Assembly: GCA_963855995.1 (NCBI GenBank)
Contig: OY979730.1
Coordinates: forward strand, 11,819,300 to 11,883,299
Origin: Muricea muricata
Taxonomy: Eukaryota > Cnidaria > Anthozoa > Malacalcyonacea > Plexauridae
Reading direction: 5' to 3'
Length of the DNA stretch: 64,000 nt
In this document: one piece after another, positions 23,001-38,000 of the stretch
How the letters are laid out: every line of letters begins with the position of its first letter
Numbering within the stretch: the stretch's first letter is position 1
Made by a program: the position numbers and the translations under genes
Notes under the pieces: generated by a model
What the model was told of the DNA's origin: nothing
What the model saw: only the letters and a program-made list of their open reading frames with translations
The model's database searches: none

Positions 23001-26000
23001 GTTGTTTTTAGTTGTCTCAATGATTGCATATTTTTCTTTTAGAGGAGATTTGGGATGTCTGGCGTCCTATCTTGACAAAGGGGTGGATGTTGATCTAGCA
23101 GATTCAACAAGACGTAGTTTACTTTTCCACGCTGTTAATTATGGACAGATTGCTGCAGTTCAACTTCTGCTGGACAGGCAAGTTTAACAATCACTGGAGT
23201 CGAGTCTCGAAAGTGACCTTCAATTCAGTCGTGTTTGTATTAGAAAGATGTTTATATTGGAGATATGTTTCTATTAGAGATGTGTTTGTATTAGGTAGAT
23301 GTATTGTATTAGAGGGATGTCTGTAGAGGAGAAATGTCCGTATTAAAGAGATATCTGTATTAGAGAGAGATGTCCGTATTAGAGACATGTCCGTATTAGA
23401 GAGATGTCTGTATTAGAGAGATGTTTGCATTGGAGAAATGTCTGTATTAGAAAGATGTCCGTATTAGAGAGGTATCAATATTAGAGTGATATCTGTATTA
23501 GGGAGAAATGTCTGTATTAGAGCGATGCCTGTTTTAGAGAGATCTATATTAGAGAGCAATGTCTGTATTAGAGGGAGGTGTCTGTATTAGAGAGGGATGT
23601 GTGTATTGGAGAGAGATGTCTGCATTAGAGAGAAATGTCTGTATTAGAGAGAGATACCTGTATTAGAGAGAGATGTCTGTATTAGAGAGATGACTATATT
23701 AGTGAGATGCTTGTATTAGAGGGATGTCTGTATTAGAGAGAAATGTCTGTATTAGAGAGAGTTGTCTGTATTAGAGAGAGATGTCTGTATTAGAGACAGA
23801 TGTCTGCATTAGAGAGAGATGTCAATATTAGAGAGAGCTGTCTGTATTAGAGAGATGACTATATTAGTGAGATGCTTGTATTAGAGGGATGTCTGTATTA
23901 GAGAGAGTTGTCTGTATTAGAGAGAGATGTCTGTATTAGAGACAGATGTCTGCATTAGAGAGAGATGTCTGTATTAGAGAGGTGACTATATTAGTGAGAT
24001 GCTTGTATTAGAGGGATGTCTGTATTAGAGAGAAATGTCTGTATTAGAGAGAGTTGTCTGTATTAGAGAGAGATGTCTGTATTAGAGACAGATGTCTGTA
24101 TTAGAGAGAGATGTCTGTATTAGAGAGATGACTATATTAGTGAGATGTTTGTATTAGAGAGATGTCTGTATTAGAGAGAAATGTCTGTATTAGAGAGAGA
24201 TGTTTGTATTAGAGAGAGATGTCTGTATTAGAGACAGATGTCTATATTAGAGAGAGATGTCTGTATTAGAGAGATGTCTGTATTAGAGAGATGACTATAT
24301 TAGTGAGATGTTTGTAGCAGAGAAATGTCTTTATTAGAGAGATATCTGTATTAGAGAGATATGTGTCTGTGCTAGAGAGAGATGTCTGTATTGAAGAGAA
24401 GCTTATGCATATGTTAAGATTTTTATCAATTGTGTTTATGTTACAGAGGTGCTACGGTAAACTGGGAAGGACCAAATGATATGTCACCACTCCATCAAGC
24501 GGCTGCCAACAGAGATAAATCAATTGCCCAAATCTTACTGGCAAACGGTGCCAATGTTCGTGCGAAGGACTCTGAATTGTAAGCTTCGTGTTGCATTGCG
24601 TTGTTAAACTCACTCGCTCGTTCTAATACTAACTAGTCATAGTTTATCAGCTGTGAAGATGCGAGAATTATGTATTTATTTACCTTTAAATCATTGCAGT
24701 CGTACTCCGTTGCATATGTGTGCTGGTCACCCTACAGGCACGGAGATGTCGTGCATTCTAATTGAGCATGGTGCCAGGATCTGTGATAACAGCATTGATG
24801 GAACGCGGCCTTTAGATCTGTTACCAGTAAGTAACATGTCATGCTTTGAGACATCGACTATAATGTGGTTAGTGTGTTTGATTAATGCCTTCGGTTAAGA
24901 AAACTTAGCGCTGAATCTTATTCAACTTTATTGAACGTGATTGAAATGAAAAGAACAAGCATTTCCCGAATTTTTTTATGATGCAACGGCGTTTTAATGA
25001 CTACAACCTTTAGTCATCTGAGTGTTTATCGTGTCTGCATTAATATTCATCATGCGTGCATATATTTACGTTGTTATTAGATTTGGAACACGGAAATATT
25101 GTATCTTTTACAAATTGAAAATATATACTGAGGGCCTTTGCTCTAGCAAATCGCCGAATTCTGTCTACACCATTTCATGTAGTAAAAGAAATCTGTATTT
25201 TTCCATGACTTTGACTACACCGCCGCTATTTGCGACTTGTTCCCCAGTTGTTTTTACCAACGCGTTTTGATTTTCATTTCTAGGACTTAAAGGAACTTCA
25301 AAGTCGTTTGGTTCAGTCCGTATGTGAAGTCTTTATCGCAGCAGACACGTCAAAATCTCACTCGAATTCCGTCGCATCTACGCAGTCATTCCAGTCGGGT
25401 TATTCTGTGTTTTCCGGAGGCTCCCTTACGGCGCACCCCGGCAGCATCAGGACAATCTACAATCAGTCTCCGGAAATGAAATACGCGCGAAATGCAAGTC
25501 GAAGATTAACTGCGAATTTTGACGTGAGAAGTTTTCAATGGAAGAAAGGTACGAAGTGGATGAATGATCATATTCCAGATGAGTATCAAAGTAAAGCAAC
25601 GTCTTTATTCAGTTGCCCTTATTCAGTTTATTACTTCTTAAAGGTCTACATTAGACCACCGTGTTTAGATACAAACCACGACAGTTAATTATAGAATACT
25701 ACTTACACTGGACCACCACGTTTGAGATATCTTTTTCAGGTAGTTTAGACACAAACCACGACAGCTTATTCTAGAATACTACCTACACTGGAACACCACG
25801 TTTGAGAAATCTTGTTCGGGTAGTTCACACACAATATTTTGAATAATAATATTAATATCACTGCATCTCCTCTCTAGAACCAGCAAGCCAAAAACGTGAA
25901 AGAAATTTAAACGACGTTGAAGAAATTGAGAACGAGGATACAAATCCACAAGTCACTTCTCCAACAGCAAACAGTCCAGTGAAAGTCCCTTTGAGTGCTT

Positions 26001-29000
26001 GTGAAACACACAAGCTTCACGAGAACATTCTGGCAGCACATCAAAGAGGAACGACGGTTATCGGTTCTGTTGATATGTGGACAGAGGCGAATGTTTCTTT
26101 GATGAGTTCAACTCCTGCAGACATTTTGCTTGGCGATAGTGTGAAGCCATCATTCGGTGATCATGTTATACAGCCATTCACAGACTTTGGCCATTCATCT
26201 GATTCCGGTTTACCAATGAACACTGCGAAGGATTCACGCTGTGTACATCAGGTAATGTCGTGGTTCAGATTTTATCCTGGATCAATAAGAGATGATCTTT
26301 GCTGGACTCTAGGAAGAACAGTTTAGAACTGATAGAACTATCTAGTATAAATAAAGTTAGTTTAGTTTAGGTTTCCTCCTGTAGTAACACTAGATCAATA
26401 AGAGATGATCCTTACTGGACCTCTAGGAAGAACAGTTTAGAACTGATAGAGCTATCCAGTATAAATAAAGTTAGTTTAGGTTAGGTTTCTTCCTGTAGTA
26501 ACACTAGATCAATAAGAGATGATCCTTACTGGACCTCTAGGCAGAACAGTTTAGAACAGATAGAGCTATCCAGTATAAATAAAGTTAGTTTAGGTTAGGT
26601 TTCCTCCTGTAGTAACACTGGATCAATAAGAGATGATCCTTACTGAACCTCCAGGAAGAACAGTTTAGACCTGATAGAGCTATCCAGAATAAATAAAGTT
26701 AGTTTAGTTTAGGCTCTTCCTGTAGGAACACTGGATAAATGGAAGATGATCCTTACTAGGCCTTTAGCGAGAATACTTTAGAAATGCTAGAGCTACTATA
26801 AAGTTTGTAGGATTTTAATTTCTCTTCTTTTGAACAGAGTATTCTACACAATGGCAAGACATATCCTGAAACGATAAAAGAAAGGCCACGAGGAGACTCA
26901 GTTCGTTTTCAAGACGTCGCTTCACCTGTACAAGAAACGGATTCAGGACTTGGCTGTTCCGAAGGCTCGCCTTTGATCCATGATGGAAAAGAGTTGAATG
27001 AGAACAGGGTTAGTTGTAGCCTGGGTATCAGGACGTACGAAAAATATATTTCTCTCGCTTCTTTAGTCTATAATCTGTACTGAGAGTAGTTGGAGTAAAC
27101 ACATTTTAACCTGTCTTTAGGATAACTGGTGCTAAATGGAATTAGAAATGTTTTATACTATTTTTCGGCTATGTGAGTTTCGCTTAAGATCCAAAACCTG
27201 ACACTCAGGCTAGGTATAAATGTTCAGTTGTACAAACAGCAGTTGGAAAAGTGATCTAACATTGACCATTTTTTTTGTTCACAGTGTCGAGAAAGAACTC
27301 GTTCCAATGCCGACAGTTGTTACAGCTCTATCTCGCCGTATTGTTGTTGTAAAGAAGATGATCCTGTGTTAATAGCTCTCAATTCCTTGGTCAAACTGTC
27401 GTTTAATCCTGAATGCCAGCCCTTACTGTTGTCTTATCTCTGTCTCCCTACAGCATCGTCACTGCTCTCAGTGTTTGCCAGATCTCCAACTGCAAAACAA
27501 TGGGTCGCTGAAGCTGTGGCAATCTTGATTAAAAATCTTGCCAGCGTAAGTTGTATCCACTGTAAAGCTCTGTAAAGATAGAGCTGTCACAAGTCACAAT
27601 TACTGTATTGTAACCTAATCATATTTCGCTCGCTGTTCTGGTCATGTTTAAAATCCCGGTCGAACTGCATTCGCGACTTCACGTTTCGACACTCCGGTCT
27701 AGTGTTCTCATCAAGGGTGACCTGATGTTGTAACGCCGCTTTTTATTTGCTCGAGGGAAGTTATCATTTGCCAAGAAGTTGGAAATACTCTTGTGACAAA
27801 TTGAGCGCATGATGGATCATATTAATATGTCATGCTTCTAGGAAACATATTTGGCCGTAGCGATTGTCAGTGATAATGATACTTTGTATTCGTTTAAACA
27901 TTGTCCTCCATAGGGAAGGAAGGGGTAGGTTGGACTGGTGACACTCGATAGAAATACACTGTATGAAGAGGTGGGGGATCTCAAAGTTTGCGCCCCTCTT
28001 TTAACAGCAGTGTCACGAGTGTACCGACCACGAACCCACAATTTTCATAAATTTTCCAATTCTCCATGTTACATTTTCTGATTCTTCTGGTCATATGTTT
28101 AGATCGAAGGTCCTGACAGCAGACGGAGGGCGGCCGACGCTGGTTTTATAACAACAGTTCTACAACTGGCTGAAACACAGGAACCGGTTCAGGTACTTCC
28201 TATCTTTTCTTCACATTGTCTTTCTTTGTTAACATAGCATTTCTAATCATTCTCATTACGGTGTTGATCTCTTGCAGACAACATGTCTAGAAATTTTAGA
28301 CAATCTGTTGAAAGACGTGAAATGCGAAGGGGAATACAACTCCACAATGACAAACATTCCGTATCGTCCTTTGTTAAACCTCATGCATTATCAGAATGAC
28401 GTGGAACCTGCTGTGTACGGCAGCTCGGAGACCACTGATACACTCTGTGGAAAGAGGCGGAAGACCTCTCGGTGTGTATTGAGAGAATTTGTTTCCTCCC
28501 AGGATAACATGGACCGCAATAAAGGAGGAGGATGGGATGGGATACGCAGCCAAAAAGCCGCAGATTTGTTGGAAGTTGTCAATTCTTACCGGCTTGTTGT
28601 AACTTGTCGATTTCATCAAGTTGCAACAAGTCTCCTACCAAGCTTGTTACAACTTGTTGAAACAACTTGTTGCAAGCCTGTGGATAACAAGTTTTGACAA
28701 TCAACTTGCAACAAGTCTGTTGACAACTTGCAACAGACTTGTCGTCAACAAGCTGTCACAAGCCACGCGAACGCATCCTGATATCAACTTGTTAACAGCA
28801 AGTCTGTTTTAAGATGTCAGCATACTTGTTGAAACTTGCGCGTTTTGCCAGTCTGGGGCAGAAAATAATAGAGAGATTCAGATTTGACTTCCTCTACCAC
28901 TACCGCTACCTTTTCCCGATTTTTAAACAATTTGATTGGTTAATCGGGTAGGTCCGTGCATCTGATTGGCTGAAAGGTAGATTAAGGTAGCGGTAGAGGT

Positions 29001-32000
29001 ATTGGAAGCCAAATCTGAACCTCTCTATTACAACAGGGATGAATTCCAGTAAGACTCTTCTTTTGGTCCACGCCGTGAGTGTCACTAAAAATAAAATATG
29101 GATTATTTTAGATCTCAGCAAGAATCTTCATCTAAGCTCAGTCCACGACTTGTCGCGACCCGTTTACTAGCAGCTTCTAGTACGCATTTGAAGATGCAAA
29201 AAGTGCTCGGATCACAACGGTAAGGAATCTGCTCGATCATACCAGCGCGGAGTCTCTGCGAAATTTAAGTTTCTATAACTCAACCTTCGAATATTCCTGA
29301 TTACGCTTTATTGTCAAATTTTTTCCCACTTCTGACAACACCCATATCCAAACTAGCGAAAATAGTTAAAAGTATATTGAGATGACAAGTCTAATCCTTT
29401 TAGGTCTGTGAGTTTACTGTTAGAAGCATTAGAAGAACGAGATCCAGAGATTGTGTACAATGCCGCAGTGACTTTGGCCAACATTGCTATGTATGATGGT
29501 AACCACACTCGGCTTGAAGAATTTGATGTTGTTGAATCACTGAAGAAATTTGTACCAAAAGATTGCAGGTATGACTGAACTCTCTAGGATATTGTCACTA
29601 ACTAACGCTACTATTGTCGTCTGAGACTTTAAGTTTATCGAACAAACTATACCCAGTTATCCAAATATCACATACTCGAGCCGACTTGATTGCGCAGTTC
29701 ACTTAGCAGGGCATTGGGCTAGCATTCTAAAGGTTGCAGATTCGATTCCCACCGTGGTCAGGCATATTTTTAAGCTTGCCTGCTGTGTGGATATAAAATT
29801 GAAGTAAAACCACGAGCATTAATAATTTCTGCATCTCCAGGGCGTACTACCATGTCTGTCGTGCACTTGTGTACTTGGACTGTGTTGATGACGAGTGCGA
29901 GAACTTGTTTGACTTCGATACAGAGGAACCAAAACCTTTATATAGCCAGAAATCTCCTACAACTCAAGAGTCGTTTATCAAAGGAGGAAGTCTCGAAACC
30001 ATCGTTCGTATTCTGACGACCAGAGCTGTCGCTTTGTGGGGAGGAGTGCCGTTGCTTTGCCCTTCACCCCAAAGCAGATCAAGGATGAAGGTTGCAAGAA
30101 GAAAAAGTAAAGTGAATGAGGATCAAGTCATCGAGTTCTTCTTGGCAACATATTCAACATATACTAACGCCACTGTTCTCATGAGATTGCTGTTTCACAG
30201 GTAAGATCAACTTTGAGGTCTATTACGCAGCCAAAAACACCACAGACGAGTTGCAATTGTCATGTTTACTGGCTTATTGCAAATATCTTTTGTACGCTTT
30301 TCTAAGTTGTTGCAACAACTTGCAACAAGCCTGTGGATAACAAGTTTTGATAATCAACTTGCAACAAGTCTGTTAACAACTTGCAACAGACTTGTCGTCA
30401 ACAAACTGTCACAAGCCATGCGAACACATCCTGATATCGGCTTGTTGGTAACAAGTATGTTGCAAGATAAGAAGAGACTTGTTGTAACTTGCGCGCTATT
30501 AATTGTGTATGTTTCCACAAATACAACGAAAGTCCCATTTTGTCGTGCCAAATCAATCTGTTATCAATGTCATCTTTTTAGATTTTGTGATTCAGGGTTA
30601 AAATGTTTATTTGATGAAAAGACTGGCGTGTTTAAGGACCAATCTCGTTGTCTGCCTTCTATACATATTTCTTTGATGAGAATCTGGGTGGCATGGCTGG
30701 AGAAATTCCCACAAGATTTTAGAGACAAACCCACTCTAAAGGTGTGTACCTAGAGGTCCAGTATGGATCATATCTTATTGATCCGGTGTTACTGCTGGTG
30801 GAAACCTAAACTAAACAACTTTTATTTATACTGGATTGCTCTGTAAGTTCTAAACTGTTCTTCCTAGAGGTCCAGTATGGATAATCTCTTATTGATCCAC
30901 TGTTACGACAGGAGGAGCCTAAACTAAACTAACTTTTTTTATACTGTGTACAGTCCTAATGTGTATTTGTTTCTAGGTTGAGCTCGTGAAAATCATCGAA
31001 ATCCTAGCCTCACACAAAGGGCCATATTTGGTCTGTGCAGAACACCTTGAAGACCTCCTGTCACATCAAAATAATTTGTCCATATCTTTACCGCCTGAAA
31101 ATCATTGTCATCACGACGTCCTCTTTAGAAGTGTAAGTTTTTAATAAACTGTATAGAGAGGAAAACTCCGCAGAGCTATACGATCAATTTCTACCTATTT
31201 GTATGCTTCTCTCTGACTCTTCTCTCCAATGACAGGCAGTCACTGTGCTACTGACTTCAACTACTGAATTCACTTAAAGATCACCTAAAGATCACCTTGC
31301 GTAGTATCCGGTCTGTGGCAAATGTTTAATACACCCATTGTTCGTTTTGTACCTATTTTGTTCAACTCCAGCCACTGTAGTCCATATAGTTAACAGTCAA
31401 TAGTCTTCAAAAAGGTATCCACCGAATAGGATAGAAATTCAGACATAAAAATGACGTCTAAGATGAAAAAGTAGTGTGATACACAACTTCATGTTGCCAA
31501 CTGATGTCAGTGGCGCCACGAAGAATTACAAATTGCTGCTTCAATATCGACATTTTATGCATTAAATAACGTACGTATTTCGCTTAAATCGATATGGGTG
31601 TAACTTTGAAGATCTTTTCCCCCTATAAGCTCAATAAACCATGTATTAATTTTGGTAGAGTCGAAAAATATTGTTATAAATAGACACAAGTGTTACACAT
31701 TCACTTTGTCGTTCATGTTTCTTTGTCGATTTCAGAATTCGTAAAATTGACCAATCACAGCGATGCACAAAAGTTCTAAACATTTGCCACAGACCAATAG
31801 TATCCACCTTGTGTAGAACTAACCCCGGGGTTGATTGTTGGTTCTACGGAAGGTGAATAACGCTATCCACCAGATAGTGATTTCCTAAACTGCCACAGAA
31901 AGGCGTAAAAAGCAATGAAACCAGGCGTATTGAATTTGCAAGAGGCAAAGGGTGACTTCATGTTGAGACTGCTGAACATCAGTATGGGTTTTACCAGTTA

Positions 32001-35000
32001 CTGAACATTTTTAGAAAGTTTGAGAAAATCACTATACTGTACGTCTTCATGTACTGTATGCGGAGAATGGCAAAAGTTCTTCAATCTATTCCGTTGTAAG
32101 CCAGGCCAGGTATATTGTTAATAACGTTATTGCATTCTGTCTTCATGTAGTGTCAACAAGCTGTTCTTAGTGGGACTCTCCCAGCCCGAGTTGACGATGC
32201 AATCTACCTGGCTGCATTGCAGCTATATATTGAAGTAAGTTTACTTGTTCTATAAAACTGAAAACCAGTGATTCACGAACACAATGTAATTCTCGTTTCG
32301 TTTCTAGGCGTCGTCTAAAGGGGATCAACCAGACTCCAAATTATTTGACACAGATGGTCGTATAGAGAAACTCTCAACTTCGCGTATAAAACTATGCCTT
32401 AATCCTGCTTTCCACAAAGTCAAAAACGTTTTTAAAAGAGTTCGTGTCTATAATGAACAGATTATAAGAGAAGCTCCCTCGCAGCGCAAGGCAAAGCATG
32501 ATTTTATTGAATTCTGTCAAGGAATGATCCCGTATGGGTGCAAATTCTTTCGCGTTAAGGTAGTTGAAATTAGTGATTGTAACTTAAGGTGCTTATGAAA
32601 CGAAATTTTCTCCAACAATTTTCGTATTGCATTGGAAAGATCAGTTAAAATCACTGTATAACTTCTTTGGTAGAATTTTTGTAACTGCCTTACTTTTCGA
32701 GATATTCAATTTTATTTGATTTGAAAATTACCTAACCAGTGACGTCATACTGCATAATCACTTTTCAAAAAAGCTGAATTAATTTAAAAAGTACTCAAGA
32801 TATAACACCTAAATACCCAGGTCTGGATGTTAAACATAGCCTACACACATGTTAGTGTAGTTTTAGTTATTTTCCACTATTATATGCTACAAAATAAGCA
32901 ATCTAACAGTCGCTCATTATGCAGTATGACGTCACTGGTTAGGCAATTTTCAGATCAAATAAAATTGAATATCTCGAAAAGTAAGGCAGTTACAAGAATT
33001 TTATCATAGAAGTTATACAGTGATTTTAACTGATCTTTCCAATGCAATACGAAAATTGTTGGGGAAAATTTCGTTTCATAAGCACTTTAAGTTGAGTTTA
33101 AATGTTGATAAGAGTTGTTGAGGCTTTTGCTTGTCGACTGGTAATATAAGTAAACTCTCATAAACTTTTTTTGGTTTGACAGGAGCAAATGAGTCAGGGA
33201 ATCTCTCGCGCAATAAAGTGATAGGAAACGAGAAAATTGAAGCCACAGTCTCAGAGTTTACACAGCCAATAGCGTCACAAAACTGTTGCAAGTTGCAACA
33301 AACTTGTCAATTTTATCAAGTTGCAAACAAGTCTGTTAAAATCAAGCTCGTTGCAACATGTCATTTGCTGACTTTTTACAAACAAGTCTACTTGGATAAA
33401 AAGCTTTGACAATGAACTTGCAACAAGTCTGTTGACAACTTGCAACAGACTTGTCGTCAACAAGCTGTCGCAAGCCATGTGAACGCCTTCCGATATCAAC
33501 TTGTTGATGACAACAAGCCTATCGAAAAATGTCGACAGACTTATTGGAACCTGTGCGTTTTTGGCTGTGCACTCTCACGTCGTCATTACAACGTACTTAT
33601 CGTTTTAGGAGATTGTCTACAGCAGCAAATCACACTTACATAAGCGGTTGTTGGGTATCAGTACGAAGATTGTTGTTGTTCTTGAGAGCAAGACCAGAAA
33701 TGTTCTGAAGAAATGGGATCTGCAGAGCTTACTTGGTTGGAAAGCAGACGAGAATAATGGCTCGTTGTTCCTGTTATTCTCAGAATCAAGCTTTCATTTT
33801 GTTTGTGAAGACAGAAATGAGCGAACGAAATTGCAAGACGCGATCAAACAATGCGTTTATCAACGAAACTGTGAAGTGAGTTGCGTTATTTCACTTAAGT
33901 ATAAAGACAATCAGTATTTATTTGTAACGAAGCAATTGTTTTCTGACCAACGAAGCACGATTTCTGATTAATATATACGTTTTTAATTCGTTACTTTTGC
34001 TATACTTTGGCGAAGTTTAAAGTTATTTTCAAAGCGAAGTCAGCGGGGAGCTGGCTGGTGAGAATGTGTTTGGCTTTGCCAAGCTATGGCTCAGAGCTGT
34101 TACCTCCAGTTTAACTACCGCCCAAATAGATGCTCTATTAAATTATATTGCCGTGGTATTTTCGCCATGTATATTGTTTTAGTTTTACTTAAGTAAATTT
34201 TCGAACAATAATTTTCGGGGATTTTACTTTCATTAAGTAAAATTTTCGGTCAGTAGTTTGACTTCTACTTTGGGCATTTCGTTTTCTGATGTGTTTGCCA
34301 TCCCACTCTAGGGAATCAACGAGAAAGATTTTCTGCCGTGGACTAAAAGGTCTGAGGAGAAAGGTAACTGGGGCAGCAAAGCATTGCAAGAGGAGGTCAA
34401 CCATAGATTGCAGCTGTTGTCCAAATCAACGAAGATATTTCAAAGTGACGATGAATGGAAGTCTCTGAGCTCACTGTACATGAGGCCTGGTAATGAAGGT
34501 TGGTTCACCTGAGACAATGTTTACTGGGTTTACACGTTGCAACAAACTTGTCAATTACATCGAATAGACCCTTTCAGCTTGCATGCAAATTAACCCATTC
34601 CAGATCATGTGATCTGAAATGGTTTTCTTTTATTGGCCATTCAGCAATGATGTGGTCTGAAATGGGTTAATTTGCATGCAAGCTGAAAGGGTCCATTGCT
34701 ACAAGTGTGTTAAAATCAGGTTTGTTGCAGCTTGTCATTTGCAGACTTTTTACAACTTGTTGAAACAACTTGCGGCAAGCCTGTGGTTAACAAGTTTTGA
34801 CAATCAACTTGCAACAAATCTGTTACCAACAGGCAACAGACTTGTCGTCAACAAGCTGTCACAAGCATTGCAAACGCATCCTGATATCAACTTGTTGATG
34901 ACAAGTCTGTTTGGGACAGTGAACTCAAATAAGACTGGAACGCTACGTGGAGCTGAAATTTTGAAGCCAAGATGGCGGAAATTGAAGCTTGTCTTGTAGG

Positions 35001-38000
35001 TATGATCCAGGCCCCTGCGCGGAAATATTACTGAATTCCGTATGAAAAATCGGCATCATCTCATGTGAAAATTTCATATTTTCGGCCGACTATTTTTTTT
35101 TAGTACGGCTTTCTCATGGCTCTAGAAATTACAGCAAGTGGTCTTTCAGCATAACCGTATTTTAGAAACAGTTCATCATAAAAAGCAAAGTTATTTGGCG
35201 AACGAAATTCAAGTTCAGAAAAAACTCCGTGGAGAAACACAAGCAAACTTTTGTTTTTCTCAACCACCTACGAGGGATTTGAACAAAACACAGAATAATA
35301 TGGACTGAAGTTGGATTAATCTTACCTTTTCGTTTAGTTTTTAGCTTTTGGGTAGGGTATTTACGGTTAAAATCAGCATTTAGGTGCAAAAATTGAAAAA
35401 CATCGATCGGAAAACTTCAGTCATTTTTCAGCTCCCGCGAAGCCCACGCAGAAAACACGCGTGTTTTATACCTACAAGACGGCCTTCAATTTCCGCCATC
35501 TTGGCTTCACCCAAAGCTCCGGCTATTTACCTGAAGGTATCGTTCCAGTCTTATTTGAGTTCACTGGTTTGGGATGACAACAAACTCGTTACAAATTGCT
35601 CGTTTTAGGCTGTGTACTTAGTTCCACCTTGTTCTTTAGATCGTCGGCACAGACGGCATTCTTCGCCAACACACAGGAATGCTGGCAAGCGTGGTACCTC
35701 CATGGGCCCGATGATTTATTCTGAAACCATGACGCAGGATGATCACGAATGTGAAAGTCTTGAGGATGATGTGTGTGTGCCAATGATGGCGTACAGTGTT
35801 GGTACATTAGACCAACGTCGAGGAGAACCATCGCACCTGCCTAAATCTCGTACCTCGTGTGAGTTTACATGGTTATTATCAATGGTATTGATATGGTACT
35901 GGTATTAATATGGTACTGGTATTAATATGGTACTGGTATTAATATGGTACTGGTATTGATATGGTACTGGTATTATGGTACTGGTATTATGGTACTGGTA
36001 TTAATATGGTACTTGTATCAATATGGTACTTGTATTAATATGGTACTTGTATTAATATGGTACTGGTATTAATATGGTACTTGTATTAATATGGTACTTG
36101 TATTAATATGGTACTTGTATTAATATGGTACTGGTATTAATATGGTACTGGTATTAATATGGTACTGGTATTAATATGTTACTGGTATTAATATGGTACT
36201 GGTATTAATATAGTACTCGTATTAATATGGTACTCGTATTAATATGTTACTGGTATTAATATGTTACTGGTATTAATATGGTACTTGTATCAATATGGTA
36301 CTTGCATTAATATGGTACTGGTATTAATATGGTACTGGTATTAATATGGTACTGGTATTAATATGGTACTTGTATTAATATGGTACTGGTATTAATATGG
36401 TACTGGTATTAATATAGTACTGGTATTAATATGGTACTGGTGTTAACATTGACAAACTATGTCTGAGAATACAGAAAACAAACGTAAAGTTTATGCTGGT
36501 CAAGAGATGTCGGAGTCCTTCCAATTTTGTTTTCGCAATGAATCTCGCAACTCTAAATATTTAAGTAAAGTATTTTCACTGATTATAACCATCCTTTACA
36601 ACACCAGCTCTCAACATAATTTTATTAATCTCTCTGAGAAAACTTATCGTTTCAAGATTTTTTTGTTTTTAAAGATTCAATACAAAAGACTTCAATGACA
36701 ACACAGTCAACATTTAGTCAGCAATCATTTCTGGAAAACACTAATAGCAACCTGAACGATGCTAACGATCAGAACAACCAAGTGCACTCGAACACTGATG
36801 ACCTCATGTCTTCGTCAAAACCCATGATTTGTTTGTGTCCGCTCGATGCAGAATTACCCGGATTTGATCGCAGCCAATTCACGTAAGTTGCGGTCCCTAG
36901 TTGCTGTTGTCTCACACAGCCAAAAACGAGACTTGTTGCAAGTTCCAACAATCGTCTCAATTTCATCATGTTGCAACTAGTTTGTTGCAACTTGTCACAG
37001 CAGACTGTTAGAACTTGTTGGAACAACTTGCAGCAAGCCTGTGGATAACAAGTTTTGACAATCAATTTGCAACAAGTCTGTTGAGAACTTCCAACAAGCT
37101 GTCACAAGCCATTTGAGCGCATCCTGATATCAAATTGTTGGTAATGTGTCTGTTCCAAGATGCTACCAGACTTATTCCAACTTGTGCGGTTTTAGGTGTA
37201 AGTGAACTTTCTACCTTAACTGTGTTCAGTGATGAGTCATAATTACATTTTATGTTCGTTTAGTGTTCTTGAACTTCTCCACTATCCCCGAGAGTTAGCT
37301 CGTCAGATTACCCATATCGACCACGAATTATTTCGCAACATAACAACAGCAGATATATTGAGAAGAATCTCCGAAGGATCGTACAAGAAACGGGAGAAAG
37401 GCCAAGATAATGTGGAAAGAACTACAGTCGAGTTATTTTCTGATCGTTTCAATCAGTTAAGTTCTTGGGTTGTGGCGAGTCTTATTGAAGAGGAATCCGA
37501 TAAGAAAACTGCGTTTATGCTTGTGCAGTTTATTGAAACGGCAAAGGTACACGATTTACTTATTCAGTACAGTGTCATGTTGGACTATATTGCTGCGTGT
37601 AGACATTGAGTATACACAGCCAAAAACACACAAACTGCAACAAGCCTGTTGTTATCAGGATGTACTCGCATGGGTTGCGACAATTGTGCTGCAAGTTATT
37701 GACGGGCTTGTTGCAAGTTGATTCTCTAAACTTGTTATCCACAGGCTTGCTGCAAGTTGTTTCAACAAGTTGTAACAAGTCTGCAAATGACAAGTTGCAG
37801 GAAGCCTGATTTTAACACACTTGTTGCAACTTGAAGGCTTGCAATACCAATTAACTACACCCTATACCACATCATACCACACAACTAATCCAGTAATCCT
37901 TATTCTAGCAATGTCTTGAGCTTCGTAATTACAACGCAGTGATGGCAATTGCTGTTGGAGCTCTGTGTAGCGCGCCTGTCCGACGTCTTCGTAAAGCAAT

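Larger units (their letters stand above)
34527..35618 (+). mobile_element. CACAGCC-family MITE, copy 5, carrying two nested elements
   Basis: Family core phrases occur at 34540-34560 and 34700-34908, and the right end CGTTTTAGGCTGTGTAC lies at 35601-35617. It is split by a MITE of about 135 bp (34571-34703) and by a hAT-type element (34917-35566). It lies between RasGEF exons 23 and 24. Confidence 0.8.

Noticed and set aside
23240..24395. CRISPR-like array
   Set aside because: Units are contiguous minisatellite repeats without unique spacers, in a eukaryotic intron.
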